Assembly (NCBI RefSeq): GCF_020179385.1
Contig: NZ_JAIBLJ010000002.1
Coordinates: forward strand, 213,943-277,942
Direction: 5' to 3'
DNA: 64,000 bases
From: Alkalihalobacillus sp. YIM B00296
GTDB lineage: Bacteria > Bacillota > Bacilli > Bacillales > Fictibacillaceae
Shown here one piece after another: positions 47,064-56,125 of this stretch. The notes under the pieces were generated by a model, which worked only from the letters and a program-made list of their open reading frames with translations, had not been told where the DNA came from and searched no databases. Numbering within the stretch: position 1 is the first letter of the stretch; each line of letters opens with the position of its first letter. The translations under genes and the position numbers were made by a program.

Positions 47064-47282
47064 TTAATTATTGCTTTTCTTTTCAAAAGTAGAAACGATA
47101 TGAATAAATAAGTATAGTGATCCAATAGCTAGTGGAATATAGGGAAAGTAATAAACAGACATTTTCATAAACGCCATTGGTTTTTCAGGATTAGTTTTCT
47201 CTGCGTTCATTATAATCACTCGAACAGCGAAAAAAAGTATTAGTGAAGTTGATATATAAATGGCAGAAATTAAATGGCTCAA
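47064..47282 (-). CDS. Small two-helix membrane protein (72 aa)
   Basis: 72 residues, starting MSHLISAIYISTSLILFFAV, with a second hydrophobic stretch YYFPYIPLAIGSLYLFIHIV. Start: TTG 47282 has GGGGGAGAAGG seven bases upstream; an earlier TTG at 47318 would put that site inside the gene. Function unknown. It precedes the pair of smaller frames on the same strand and may share their transcript. Confidence 0.6.
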   Translation of the reverse strand: MSHLISAIYISTSLILFFAVRVIIMNAEKTNPEKPMAFMKMSVYYFPYIPLAIGSLYLFIHIVSTFEKKSNN

Positions 47283-47531
47283 ATAATTACCTTCTCCCCC
47301 TATGAAGTATGTATTCAAGAAAATAGGGAGCCATAGATCAAAGCCCTAATTATCAATTAAGCATAATACCCATATTAATTGGATACTGATTGAGTACTTT
47401 TAGATTTTATCTGTTTAACTGAGCCTCATCGTTAATACCAATTATTTCAAGTTATTGGTTTTAATTCAATGATTATTTACACAAAAAAGAAGCCTTACCC
47501 TTAATACGCATAAGCTCCTTTTTAAATTCTT

Positions 47532-48197
47532 TTAAGGTTTTCCCTTATCAATATATAGAGAGTAATCTTTATCATTAACTGAGGCATAAAAAATTTCCTT
47601 TAAATCAATCCCTCTTCTTTTAATTTCATTATATAACCATGTTTCATTCCTATTGATCTTTTTTAAATTATGATTTTGGATTTTACCTTCTATAACAACT
47701 GCTATAGGAATACCTTTATACTCTGTTTCAATATTAAGATGTTTTGGTGTTATATTTACAACGCTATGATTCGGAAGGATACTTAGCTCTCCATTAGGCT
47801 CTAATATGACATATTCAATTTCTTCTATGTCAGGATATCCAGCAATACGGATCGCGGATAAGAGTTCGACCAAGCTGAATCGAGATTTATCCAATTCTCT
47901 TTTTGAAATTTTCCCATGCTTTACTAAGATAGAAGGCTGACCTATAAATAAACGGTTCATTGCTTGCAACAAACTTATTTTAGAGAAAAGAATATAAATT
48001 GTAACTACCACCATGATGCCAATGATTGCCTGAATCTTTCCATCAATTTTTATCGGGGTCACAGCTAATGTAACAAGGAATACAAGAGCAGCTAAATCAA
48101 TAGGACTTAATTGAGCTAATGCAGTTTTCCCCATTAACCGTATTGCAAATGTTACAACGACAAATAACAATACCAATTCGCCTATGATTGAAATCAT
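47532..48197 (-). CDS. DUF421 membrane protein (YetF family)
   Basis: 221 residues: three membrane segments (about 2-20, 35-52, 55-75) and a cytoplasmic DUF421/YetF domain with GQPSILVKHGKISKRELDKS and LLSAIRIAGYPDIEEIEYVI. B. subtilis has several such proteins (YetF, YrbG, YkjA and others), some produced in sporulation. GGTGAT precedes the ATG. Located in the AT-rich accessory block. Role unknown. Confidence 0.85.
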   Translation of the reverse strand: MISIIGELVLLFVVVTFAIRLMGKTALAQLSPIDLAALVFLVTLAVTPIKIDGKIQAIIGIMVVVTIYILFSKISLLQAMNRLFIGQPSILVKHGKISKRELDKSRFSLVELLSAIRIAGYPDIEEIEYVILEPNGELSILPNHSVVNITPKHLNIETEYKGIPIAVVIEGKIQNHNLKKINRNETWLYNEIKRRGIDLKEIFYASVNDKDYSLYIDKGKP

Positions 48198-48342
48198 ACT
48201 AATATCACCAACTAAATTTTTGTTTCTGTATTTTCTTCTTAAGGCTTTTTAACTGAAACCTCTCTAAATGCTTAGGTTTTACCGCTATAAGCATATCCTC
48301 TTTGGAGTTGACCACTTTAACGTCTGTTAAGGTATTACGTCA

Positions 48343-48480
48343 GTGTTTAATCCCGTTTTTACTGCCGTAGATTTTCCTTTTGAATACATTGTTATTGTTG
48401 AGAAAAAGCTAAAATTTATACCAGAAAGTGAAAGATCTAAAATAAGTAGCTCATTTAACTTTAAAATGGATTTTGGCTAA
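48343..48480 (+). pseudogene. Possible C-terminal gene remnant
   Basis: A 45-residue frame from GTG 48343 encoding FNPVFTAVDFPFEYIVIVEK and then KLKFIPESERSKISSSFNF. It reads like the end of a soluble protein rather than random sequence. There is no good binding site, and a TAA lies five codons upstream. Family not recognised. The rest of 48198-48597 shows nothing further. Confidence 0.3.
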
Positions 48481-48597
48481 GAATGGGAACTACAAAACCA
48501 TTTTATATACTAGGAAAAAATTTCAACACATTTACTTTAACTAAAAACCAAAGAATAAAATTGCATTTAGCGATTAATAAAGTAGGAGGTTTATTAA

Positions 48598-48771
48598 ATG
48601 ACCAGAAGGCAAAACATGTGGATGCCTCTTATTGCAGGCATTGGGATTGGTGCAGTTGCAACAGGGCTAATGAGAGGTCAAGGTGGTAATGTAAAAAGCA
48701 TGGCACAAAATATTCCTGCTTTAAATCAAATGCAACGTACTACAGGAACTAACGATCTACAAAATCAGTAA
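48598..48771 (+). CDS. Small protein with one hydrophobic segment (57 aa)
   Basis: AGTAGGAGG precedes the ATG at 48598. The product begins MTRRQNMWMPLIAGIGIGAV with a glycine-rich hydrophobic stretch, then ATGLMRGQGGNVKSMAQNIP and a Q/T-rich tail. The plan recalls the short DUF3918/YrzQ-type proteins of Bacillus, which is only a suggestion. A strong terminator follows directly. Confidence 0.7.
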   Translation: MTRRQNMWMPLIAGIGIGAVATGLMRGQGGNVKSMAQNIPALNQMQRTTGTNDLQNQ

Positions 48772-48774
48772 CCA

Positions 48775-48808
48775 AAAAACCCCCATCTCCCTGCAGGGTG
48801 GGGGTTTT
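48775..48808 (+). terminator. Terminator of the 57-aa gene
   Basis: Arms AAAACCCCCA and TGGGGGTTTT, four bases after the stop. Confidence 0.93.
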
Positions 48809-49114
48809 CCAAAATATTCCATTTTCTGTTTCATTGTTACAAGTATTGTTAAAATAACATAATAGCGATGCAATCTGTTTTGCCTTTATTCTTATAGTAA
48901 TATATTCTGTTTTTGGCATTCCTACATTGTTCTTACGAGGTCACTTACCAAGGCATTAACATAAGTGAAAACGACCCGTGGTCACATTCGAGCCGTTTTT
49001 TAATGTCATTTATTCATTATGCAACCGAAAAACAGAATCATTTTATTTAGCAAGGTTGTATTTTCTTATCAAGAAGAGAGTTAAATTTAAATTGGAAGAA
49101 ACAGCTTGTCCGAA
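48809..49114. other. Non-coding gap
   Basis: About 300 AT-rich bases between a plus-strand and a minus-strand gene 3' end. A weak AAAACG...CGTTTT hairpin at 48968-48999 may end the CHRD gene transcript; nothing else was seen. Confidence 0.4.
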
Positions 49115-49561
49115 TCAGGACAAAAAGGGATTTTTTCGAACACGTTTGATTTGCCCCCGGATTTCGCCTTCGGGATTTTGTTCGGTATGGACATTGACAT
49201 AAGTGAGTCCCTCACACATGAGTGCAATCAAATCATTCACATTTCTCACGCCAATATCATTACTCACGATATCCTCATTGGTAATGATACCTGTGACAGT
49301 CCCTCGTTTAGTTGTAAGGCCATTCTGGTCTTCAAGTGTGGCAAGGTCTGCCCCGAATAAGAAAACGAGTACTGGACCGTTCTGACCACGAGCACCAAAG
49401 TGGATATGAGCTTGTACAAGATTCCGTATATCCTTCACTTGCAGAAAGAACCTGATCAGGCCACGTCTTGTATTTGTAACAAATTTCGCAATACCGAAAG
49501 CCTCGGTATTGACTGGAGGAACCTCGTTTTCACCTTTTAATCTAGCAATGAATTCACCCAT
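49115..49561 (-). CDS. CHRD domain protein
   Basis: 148 residues. The CHRD pattern is complete: FIARLKGENEVPPVNTEAFG at the start, AHIHFGARGQNGPVLVFLFG in the middle and LTYVNVHTEQNPEGEIRGQI at the end. The domain was first described in chordin; bacterial roles are unknown. Unlike many bacterial CHRD proteins it has no signal peptide. GGAGGTGAT precedes the ATG. Confidence 0.9.
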   Translation of the reverse strand: MGEFIARLKGENEVPPVNTEAFGIAKFVTNTRRGLIRFFLQVKDIRNLVQAHIHFGARGQNGPVLVFLFGADLATLEDQNGLTTKRGTVTGIITNEDIVSNDIGVRNVNDLIALMCEGLTYVNVHTEQNPEGEIRGQIKRVRKNPFLS

Positions 49562-49704
49562 TCTATCACCTCCTTATGAAAGAAGCTATAGTATTGTATT
49601 CTGGGGCGATAGATTCGGTGTATAGATGGAAGTCCCGATTTTAATAGATGTTTTGGCGTACACTTTATTATATTATTGTCTATTTTTATTCTTACCAAGG
49701 ATAA

Positions 49705-49738
49705 GAAAAAGCCCTTCAAAAGAAAGAAGGACTTTTGC
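49705..49738 (-). terminator. Terminator of the symporter gene
   Basis: Arms AAAAAGCCCTTC and GAAGGaCTTTT; the minus strand continues into TTTTTCTT. Confidence 0.82.
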
Positions 49739-49740
49739 TG

Positions 49741-51330
49741 TTAAAGAGCTGCCTTGTGTTGTTCTCTGTATTTGCTTTTCACTTTTGAACTTTTTCCCAG
49801 AAAACTTACCACGACGAACACGATGGTCGATAATGGCAGGGCATAAAAGAGCGGATCGACATGTGTCCAAGGAAATGCCAGCAAGGTTTCTTTTCCAAAC
49901 ATTGCTTTTGAGATTCCAAAAGCTGCTGCCTCTTTCTGGTGTAAAAAGATGAACCCTAAAATACTGACTGCAAATCCTGTTATAATACTATAGGTCGCAC
50001 CCGCTCTTGTCGCGCCTTTCCAAAACAAAGCCCCCATCAAGGCAGGCAAGAACGCTGCCCCGCATATCCCGAACCAGAATGCTGTCGCTGTTGCTATGAC
50101 TCCTGCTGGCAGGATATAACCGAGAATGACCGCTGCAATGACTCCAAGGATAACCCCGATACGTGATAGATCCATTTTCATTCCGAAGAAACTGTTCACA
50201 CCAAGTGTTTTCAAAATATCCTGGCCAAAAGCTGTTGCTTGAACATGGATTAAAGAAGAAACTGTTGAAATCGTAGCCGATAAAAGCGTTAATGTGAATA
50301 AGTAAATGAACCAATCTGGCATGAGAGCATTGATGAACTTCGGAATGATCAAATCAGCATTCCCACCAGCCACTGTCAATGCGATTTCACCAGAATTATT
50401 ATAGAAGTACAAGTTACTCAATGGACCGATTACAAAAGCAGCACCTGTCATAAAGAAAATGAAAACTCCGCCAACAAGCACAGAGCGATAGAGTGCACGA
50501 TCATCCTTGACCGTCATACATCTCATTGCTAGCTGTGGCTGGGCAAGAACACCAATTCCAACACCCATGATAATCGTACTTACTACCGTCCACCATAATG
50601 GAGACCCGAGTGCAGGCATACTCGTCCACCCTAGATGCCCTCCCTCGACTAATGGTGATGGAACTAGGTTTTTCATTGCCGTCAGTCCGCTATGACCTTC
50701 AATCAAACCTCCAACAGCTTGATAGGTGACGAAAAGGAATATCGCCATACCGACAAGCATGATCACTGCCCCAAAAGCGTCAGTATACATGACTGCCTTG
50801 ATGCCTCCACTGACTACGTAAAGTGCAATGATCAATGCGAAGATCAATAAAGCTATATTAAAGTTCATCGCAAGTGATTCTTGTAAGAAACGAGCGCCTC
50901 CAATCAATACGATACTCGTGTATGCTGGCATCAAAACAAAAATCATAACCCCAGCAAAAACCGTAATAAAATTCGACTCATATCGCCTACCCAAAAGTGT
51001 TGGGAAAGTCGATGCATCAAGCTTAAGTGACAACCTTCTGATTCTGGTCCCGAATACCGCAAATGCGACGAAAATTCCAAGAACAATATTTAAAAATGCC
51101 AACCATAACAATCCCATACCGAATACACCAGCAGCTCCACCAAAGCCGACAATCGCAGAGGTGCTAATGAAGGTCGCTCCGTAAGAAAGAGCCATGACAG
51201 CCGGGTGGATGTTCCGTCCACCTACGAGGTAATCCGCTTCTGTGGTCGTCTTTTTATAACCATAGTAGGCAAGACCAGACATTATCCCGATATAGACAAG
51301 GATGATCGGTATCAAAACTGCTAAATTCAT
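49741..51330 (-). CDS. Sodium:solute symporter (SSS family)
   Basis: 529 residues, about 13 membrane segments. The SSS pattern is clear: ADYLVGGRNIHPAVMALSYG near the start, then ATFISTSAIVGFGGAAG, and SATISTVSSLIHVQATAFGQ. Substrate not determined; monocarboxylates such as acetate are possible, as the upstream site is a cre and acsA/acuABC are in the same window. Its ATG overlaps by four bases the stop of the 35-residue accessory gene. Confidence 0.9.
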   Translation of the reverse strand: MNLAVLIPIILVYIGIMSGLAYYGYKKTTTEADYLVGGRNIHPAVMALSYGATFISTSAIVGFGGAAGVFGMGLLWLAFLNIVLGIFVAFAVFGTRIRRLSLKLDASTFPTLLGRRYESNFITVFAGVMIFVLMPAYTSIVLIGGARFLQESLAMNFNIALLIFALIIALYVVSGGIKAVMYTDAFGAVIMLVGMAIFLFVTYQAVGGLIEGHSGLTAMKNLVPSPLVEGGHLGWTSMPALGSPLWWTVVSTIIMGVGIGVLAQPQLAMRCMTVKDDRALYRSVLVGGVFIFFMTGAAFVIGPLSNLYFYNNSGEIALTVAGGNADLIIPKFINALMPDWFIYLFTLTLLSATISTVSSLIHVQATAFGQDILKTLGVNSFFGMKMDLSRIGVILGVIAAVILGYILPAGVIATATAFWFGICGAAFLPALMGALFWKGATRAGATYSIITGFAVSILGFIFLHQKEAAAFGISKAMFGKETLLAFPWTHVDPLFYALPLSTIVFVVVSFLGKSSKVKSKYREQHKAAL

Positions 51331-51434
51331 TGCTCATCTCTCCCACGATTCCACATTACAGCTCCAAAAACAATACATCCGATTGTTGCCAGTACAGTCG
51401 CGATCCATACAAAAGCAACTCCGAAATCTTCCAT
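51327..51434 (-). CDS. Symporter small accessory protein (35 aa)
   Basis: 35 residues, MEDFGVAFVWIATVLATIGC then IVFGAVMWNRGRDEQ: a single membrane helix with acidic start and charged end. This is the form of the short accessory proteins found just upstream of some sodium symporters. GGTG precedes the ATG at 51434, and its TGA overlaps the symporter ATG (ATGA). Too short to be found by usual gene-length cut-offs. Confidence 0.8.
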   Translation of the reverse strand: MEDFGVAFVWIATVLATIGCIVFGAVMWNRGRDEQ

Positions 51435-51495
51435 ACCTAACACCTTTACCGCCTCCTATGTATGTGTTTTTCCATCCCTTTCAGCGATAAACGAA

Positions 51496-51511
51496 TTGTA
51501 AGCGCATTCAT
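51496..51511. promoter_or_regulatory. cre site upstream of the symporter operon
   Basis: TTGTAAGCGCATTCAT matches all 16 positions of WTGNAANCGNWNNCWW. It lies 62 bases upstream of the accessory gene. Confidence 0.82.
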
Positions 51512-51638
51512 TTTCGGGTAAAACAACGAACATTGCAATCTTGAAAGGGGTCTCGATATACTTTTCCTCTTAAATTGACAAATTCCTTCCAATCATATAT
51601 GATTTTTCGAAATTTTATGAACTTTATCCAGCTAAAGA

Positions 51639-51674
51639 TGAAGGGTTCTTCTAACTATGTAGAAAAACCCTTCA
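51639..51674. terminator. Hairpin after the 87-aa gene
   Basis: Arms TGAAGGGTTcTTCTA and TAGAAaAACCCTTCA form a long stem right behind the stop codon. The T-run on the minus strand is poor. Confidence 0.7.
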
Positions 51675-51676
51675 CA

Positions 51677-51940
51677 TTATTGATAGAAAGTTCTAACATT
51701 GTTTAAATCTTGTATAAGCTGATTGATTTCTTCTTGGTTCAAACGGATCAGCATTTGGTCGTATAACGTGAGCACTAAGCCATCAGAGTCATCCTTATTT
51801 TTGTATAGAAAATCATATAAATTATTTAATTGCGTTTCTTTAAGGGTTGATTCTGTGGAGAAGTGTTTGACTTTTTCCAACATGAACTCATTATTTGATT
51901 GATCGAAATCTCCTGTTATGATGCTTCCATTTAGTTTCAT
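51677..51940 (-). CDS. Hypothetical protein (87 aa)
   Basis: 87 hydrophilic residues starting MKLNGSIITGDFDQSNNEFM, followed by a predicted helical C-terminal half (LIRLNQEEINQLIQDLNNVR). GGAGT precedes the ATG. No family recognised. Stand-alone gene in the accessory block. Confidence 0.65.
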   Translation of the reverse strand: MKLNGSIITGDFDQSNNEFMLEKVKHFSTESTLKETQLNNLYDFLYKNKDDSDGLVLTLYDQMLIRLNQEEINQLIQDLNNVRTFYQ

Positions 51941-52067
51941 ACCTACACTCCTATAATCTAAAGTCTATTTATAGCTTGTCCTATGTTGGCTCAATATTTT
52001 AATAACGTTTATAAAACCAGATACTACTTTTCGGATGGATCTGCTTTTACCTATTTTTGAACCTTCC

Positions 52068-52733
52068 TTATTTTCGGGGTTTCGTTTCGATTGTACTCTC
52101 AATTTCCACTTCTTTTAACGCTTGGGAGGCCAGTTGATCCGCTTCCTTGTTCTTCTTCCTGGAAATTAATTCATATTCTGGTTGGATACCTGATTGTTTG
52201 AGTTTGTTTTCAATCCGATCAGCCCATTTTGATAATTCTTCTTCCGTACACGGCCATTCACCTTTCAGTTGATTGATAACGACTTGTGAATCTCCAATGA
52301 ATGTGACGGGCAAGTGGTGTACATCCAATTTCTCTAATTCCTTAAGGCTAAGGTGGAGAGCTGCATATTCTGCTTCATTATTTGTATTAAGTTCTCCTAC
52401 TACGGCATTTTTCCGTAGGCGAAAGGATTTCCCATTCTGATCATAATAAACCGCACACCCTAAGCCTGATTTTCTTGTTTCAAGCTCGAAACCACCATCA
52501 AAATAAACCATCACATTGTGGGGTTCAGTTTCAATCCCCTTCATAAATTCTTTTAGTTCCTTTAAGGACCAAGTAGTTTCATTATTATCGATAAACATTA
52601 AATTTTTTACGCGTCCTGTTCTCTCCATATCCAAAGCAATCTTTATCCCTTTCTCAGCGTCCATAACCTCTGAACTTAGACGTGTCGTTAAACCTTTTGG
52701 CGTTTTATATGTAGTTTCAATTCTGATTTTCAT
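52068..52733 (-). CDS. RNase HI-like protein with N-terminal extension
   Basis: 221 residues. Residues 1-75 form a separate domain of unknown role; the rest is an RNase H fold. The catalytic acids are all visible: D in VMVYFDGGFE, E in TNNEAEYAALHLSL, D in TFIGDSQVVINQLKG and D in KKNKEADQLASQAL. It probably cleaves RNA in RNA/DNA hybrids. AAGGATGG lies upstream of the ATG at 52733; the ATG four codons earlier overlaps that site and was rejected. Confidence 0.88.
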   Translation of the reverse strand: MKIRIETTYKTPKGLTTRLSSEVMDAEKGIKIALDMERTGRVKNLMFIDNNETTWSLKELKEFMKGIETEPHNVMVYFDGGFELETRKSGLGCAVYYDQNGKSFRLRKNAVVGELNTNNEAEYAALHLSLKELEKLDVHHLPVTFIGDSQVVINQLKGEWPCTEEELSKWADRIENKLKQSGIQPEYELISRKKNKEADQLASQALKEVEIESTIETKPRK

Positions 52734-52897
52734 ATTTGATACCATCCTTCATTCGTATTGAAGACTTTTTATATATCGTATCTTAACAATAAAACCATAC
52801 AAGTTTCTAAATCATGTCCAACTTAAGGTCTTCATCTTCTAAAGTGAAGATAGGGAAAGAGCATAGTTACTCTTTCCCTATTCTGCACAAAAAACTA

Positions 52898-53505
52898 TTA
52901 ATTAAATGGAATCGGGTAATTTGAAACGTGAACTTGCTTAACCTTGTAAGGAACTTCCAAGACCATATCACCCTTTAATTGAACATGTGAGTCCAATCCA
53001 TTAGCCATAGCAAATTGATCAGGAGAAAGTCGATACTTTATTGCAATGGTAGATAAATTTTCACCAGGCTGGACTTCATGGGAGGTTCGCAGCTTTTTAA
53101 GACGACATACAGAATTCTTATATGCAGGTTGATGGGATACAGGACCCACCACATCTACCGTAAGGTCATTTGGAACTACTTCATCTTCCCAGTCACCAAA
53201 ATGAAATGGGATGAAGGCATTCCTTTTTTAACTGATCCATTAATCCTTGCAGGTAAATCGATAGAACCTCGGGGAGAGACGACTTGTACATATTCTCCTT
53301 CAAGGATCCTAAAATGGGAAGCATCCTCTTCATGGATATCGACATAAGCTTCATTTGCCGCTTCGTGCAAATAAGAAGAGCGGGCGGTCTTTGTCCTTGT
53401 ATGCCAGTGCCATACGAGTCGTCCCGTATTCAACCAAAGCGGGTATTTCTTTTTTGATACAACAGATGCTCCTTCTGTTCCTCTAAAGTTTGTCGATACC
53501 GTAAT
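52898..53505 (-). pseudogene. Frameshifted remnant: molybdopterin oxidoreductase C-terminus followed by LysM
   Basis: Minus-strand reading from about 53505: KKKYPLWLNTGRLVWHWHTR, YVDIHEEDASHFRILEGEYV and VVSPRGSIDLPARINGSVKK are the molybdopterin dinucleotide-binding domain of nitrate-reductase-like oxidoreductases. Around 53211-53214 one base is missing; in the shifted frame it continues IPFHFGDWEDEVVPNDLTVD, PVSHQPAYKNSVCRLKKL and, in the same frame, a LysM motif (SHEVQPGENLSTIAIKYRLS). The catalytic N-terminal two-thirds and any upstream start are absent. A truncated, decayed gene. Confidence 0.82.
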
Positions 53506-53536
53506 TCAAGTGTATTATGATTTACAATAGGAGTTC

Positions 53537-53620
53537 TTATCTAAGATCTACTAAAGTGAGAGCCTCTGAAAAATGTGTATATACTTCCTCTGATTCCTCA
53601 GATATTATGCCTCTGCTCAT
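53537..53620 (-). CDS. Possible 27-residue peptide
   Basis: GTGAGGAG lies about 11 bases before ATG 53620, opening MSRGIISEESEEVYTHFSEA then LTLVDLR before a TAA. It could be a tiny gene or a gene remnant upstream of the molybdoenzyme fragment. Weak support. Confidence 0.25.
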   Translation of the reverse strand: MSRGIISEESEEVYTHFSEALTLVDLR

Positions 53621-53734
53621 CAAAACTATATCTCCTCACTTCCAATTGATTTGTGAATCATAAAATCCCTTACTCTTCAATTAACCATGTTCAAGGGATT
53701 ATAAACTCATTTACAAATGGTGAAGATGTCACAA

Positions 53735-53773
53735 TAAAAAAACGTATCCCTTTTGTAAGAGATACGTCCTTTT
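53735..53773 (-). terminator. Terminator of the propeller protein gene
   Basis: Arms ACGTATCcCTT and AAGAGATACGT around a short loop; the minus strand continues into TTTTTT. Confidence 0.88.
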
Positions 53774-53779
53774 ATCATT

Positions 53780-56125
53780 CTACCAACCTTTTGGCTTCAA
53801 TTCATATACACCTCTGCCGAATGTTGCCGCGTAGAGGATACCGGATGGCTCATGGTATTTCAAGTCAGTAACCGGGACGACAGGGATTCCATTTCCGAGA
53901 CTGTACCATTTCTCCCCACTGTTCGGTGACACGAAAACACCGACATCACTGGCTGCATAGAGTATATTTCGTTTTTGGGGATGTACAACCAGATCATTCA
54001 GAGGGACATCAGGAAGATTTCCGCTTATAGCACTCCAGCTTTTACCCCCGTCCTGACTTTTGAAGATATGGGCTGCATCATCACCAGACCGGAAACCAGA
54101 AAAAGTGGCATAAACGAAATCTTCATCTTTCGGATCGACCGCTATACGCGTCACCCAACGGTCCGGTAATTTAGGATCCTTGATTTCTTCCCAGTTCTGA
54201 CCTGAATCCTTTGTAGTCCAAACTTTTCCATCATCTGTGCCAGCATATAAGATGCCAGCATTTGATTTTGCTACCGCAAGCGTTGTGATTGTTCCAAACG
54301 GATATTGGTCTCGACTTTCAGCATTCGAAAGACTAGGACTGATCGCTTCCCAAGTCTTACCGCCATCTGTCGAACGATTGACGATATTTCCGCCGTAATA
54401 CATGATTGATGGATTGTTGGGATCGAATACGACTGGTGTCATCCAGTTTCTACGCTCCGATACGGTTTTATCCGTAAAATAGGTCATCGTTTCACCGCCG
54501 TCTTCAGAACGGGCACAATTTCCATATTGGTAACAAGCATAGACAGTGTCTTGATCTTCATAATTAATCAGGTTGACCAAACCGTCACCATAGTAATAGT
54601 TGTTCCATCCATCTGCTGACTCGCCCCAAGAACGGATTGAACCGTTATCCTGGGTTCCACCAGACAATCGGGTACGATCCTGATGGCTTACATCTAGCGT
54701 ATAAAATTGCGTGAAAGGCTCATCTTCTGCTTTAATCCACTCTGAAGATACGGACCCATTATCCTCTGACCGGTATACTCCTCCATCGTTTCCAAGATAG
54801 ACTCGTCCAGGTGACTTCGGTTCCCATGCCATCGTATGCTGATCAGCATGGATACTTCCCCTGGATCGGTTCCAGGTCTTACCGCCATCTGTTGATTCCA
54901 TCAATTGTACTCCTGAGACAAAAATGTGATCACCGTCATTCGGATCTACATAATTACGTCCGAACCACCAACCGAATGAAGATTGGGAGTTTGCAAGCTG
55001 GTCATTACGCGGTTGTTTTTCCCATGAATCTCCTCCATCACTTGAAATATAAAATCCTTCAAAATAACCATCTGTTTGAATGACAGTTGCATATACCTTT
55101 TCCGTATCAGTAGATGATATCGAAAGGCCGATCCGACCAACCTTTTCTCCTGATGGAAGCCCCTCTTTAAGCAGTGTCCATGTTGCTCCCCCATCATCAG
55201 AACGATAAACTCCGGATCCTTCTCCACCGTATTTACGTTCATTCGGATAACGGATCCGGTCCCACATAGCGACAAATACACGGTCGGGATTCTCCGGATC
55301 AATCGCTATGTCGACTGCCCCGGTTGTTTCATTAAAGCCTTCAAGAGCAAGTTCCCAAGTCTCACCGCCATCTTCGGTTACATATAAACCACGATCTCCG
55401 CCATCGTGGAATAATGGGCCTGATGCCGCTACCCATACTTTATCCGGATTAGAAGGATCAACGATGATCCGACCGATCGCATTGCTGTCTTTTAACCCGA
55501 TGTATTCCCAATCTTCTCCTCCATTCGAGGATTTATAGACTCCGGTACCTCCATATACAAGACTTCCACCGCCAGGATTCGCTTCACCTGTCCCTACATA
55601 GAGCGTTCCATCTGGTGTGATACCGATTGCACCTATGGATTGTACAAGATCATCTTCCCATACTGATTCGAAAGTTTTCCCAGCGTCCGCACTTTTCCAA
55701 ACGCCTCCAGAGGCAGCTCCTATGTAGATTGTATCTTCATTGTTTGGATCAACTACAAGGTCCACAACCCGTCCACCAATGTTGCTTGGTGCATTGAATA
55801 TCCATTTCTGATTTAAAGCCCCTGGAGCTTCTTTTGCAGTCGTTGCACGGATTTGCTTCGTTTGTTCAAACGCTTTTTGGAAGGCATTACGAGGGATATC
55901 TTCCTCCTCAAATCCTTTCTGTGTCATAAACCAATCATCACGTTTCCCAGGTCCTTTTTCAGCAAAATCCTCTTCAACTCTTTCATCAACTTTTCCTTCC
56001 ATTTCTTGCGCTCCAATTGATTCTTCTACATTTGAGGTTGGTTGTGAAGTTTGGAAGAAAATGATTGAAGCTACTAAAATCAAGACTACCAGAACAGTAG
56101 AAAATAAGTAGATTCTCTTTTTCAT
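53780..56125 (-). CDS. Secreted or membrane-anchored Asp-box beta-propeller protein
   Basis: 781 residues. KKR followed by a hydrophobic segment (about 5-25) anchors or exports it; an acidic linker follows to about residue 65. Then come about a dozen Asp-box motifs (for example SADAGKTF, SSNGGEDW, TEDGGETW, SDDGGATW, SSDGGDSW, STDGGKTW, SQDGGKSW), each following VDPxNPDxVYVA-type strands, as in sortilin/VPS10 or GH74-like propellers. No catalytic assignment is possible. It lies divergent to a secreted dipeptidyl-peptidase. Confidence 0.88.
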   Translation of the reverse strand: MKKRIYLFSTVLVVLILVASIIFFQTSQPTSNVEESIGAQEMEGKVDERVEEDFAEKGPGKRDDWFMTQKGFEEEDIPRNAFQKAFEQTKQIRATTAKEAPGALNQKWIFNAPSNIGGRVVDLVVDPNNEDTIYIGAASGGVWKSADAGKTFESVWEDDLVQSIGAIGITPDGTLYVGTGEANPGGGSLVYGGTGVYKSSNGGEDWEYIGLKDSNAIGRIIVDPSNPDKVWVAASGPLFHDGGDRGLYVTEDGGETWELALEGFNETTGAVDIAIDPENPDRVFVAMWDRIRYPNERKYGGEGSGVYRSDDGGATWTLLKEGLPSGEKVGRIGLSISSTDTEKVYATVIQTDGYFEGFYISSDGGDSWEKQPRNDQLANSQSSFGWWFGRNYVDPNDGDHIFVSGVQLMESTDGGKTWNRSRGSIHADQHTMAWEPKSPGRVYLGNDGGVYRSEDNGSVSSEWIKAEDEPFTQFYTLDVSHQDRTRLSGGTQDNGSIRSWGESADGWNNYYYGDGLVNLINYEDQDTVYACYQYGNCARSEDGGETMTYFTDKTVSERRNWMTPVVFDPNNPSIMYYGGNIVNRSTDGGKTWEAISPSLSNAESRDQYPFGTITTLAVAKSNAGILYAGTDDGKVWTTKDSGQNWEEIKDPKLPDRWVTRIAVDPKDEDFVYATFSGFRSGDDAAHIFKSQDGGKSWSAISGNLPDVPLNDLVVHPQKRNILYAASDVGVFVSPNSGEKWYSLGNGIPVVPVTDLKYHEPSGILYAATFGRGVYELKPKGW

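Noticed and set aside
48483..48689. 68-codon plus-strand frame overlapping the 57-aa gene
   Set aside because: The 57-aa frame has a strong AGTAGGAGG site and a hydrophobic segment; the overlapping frame ends in unlikely sequence (CRHWDWCSC) and lacks a site.
49626..49952. 108-codon plus-strand frame over the symporter 3' end
   Set aside because: It includes the terminator and the antisense of the symporter; no site and no domain.
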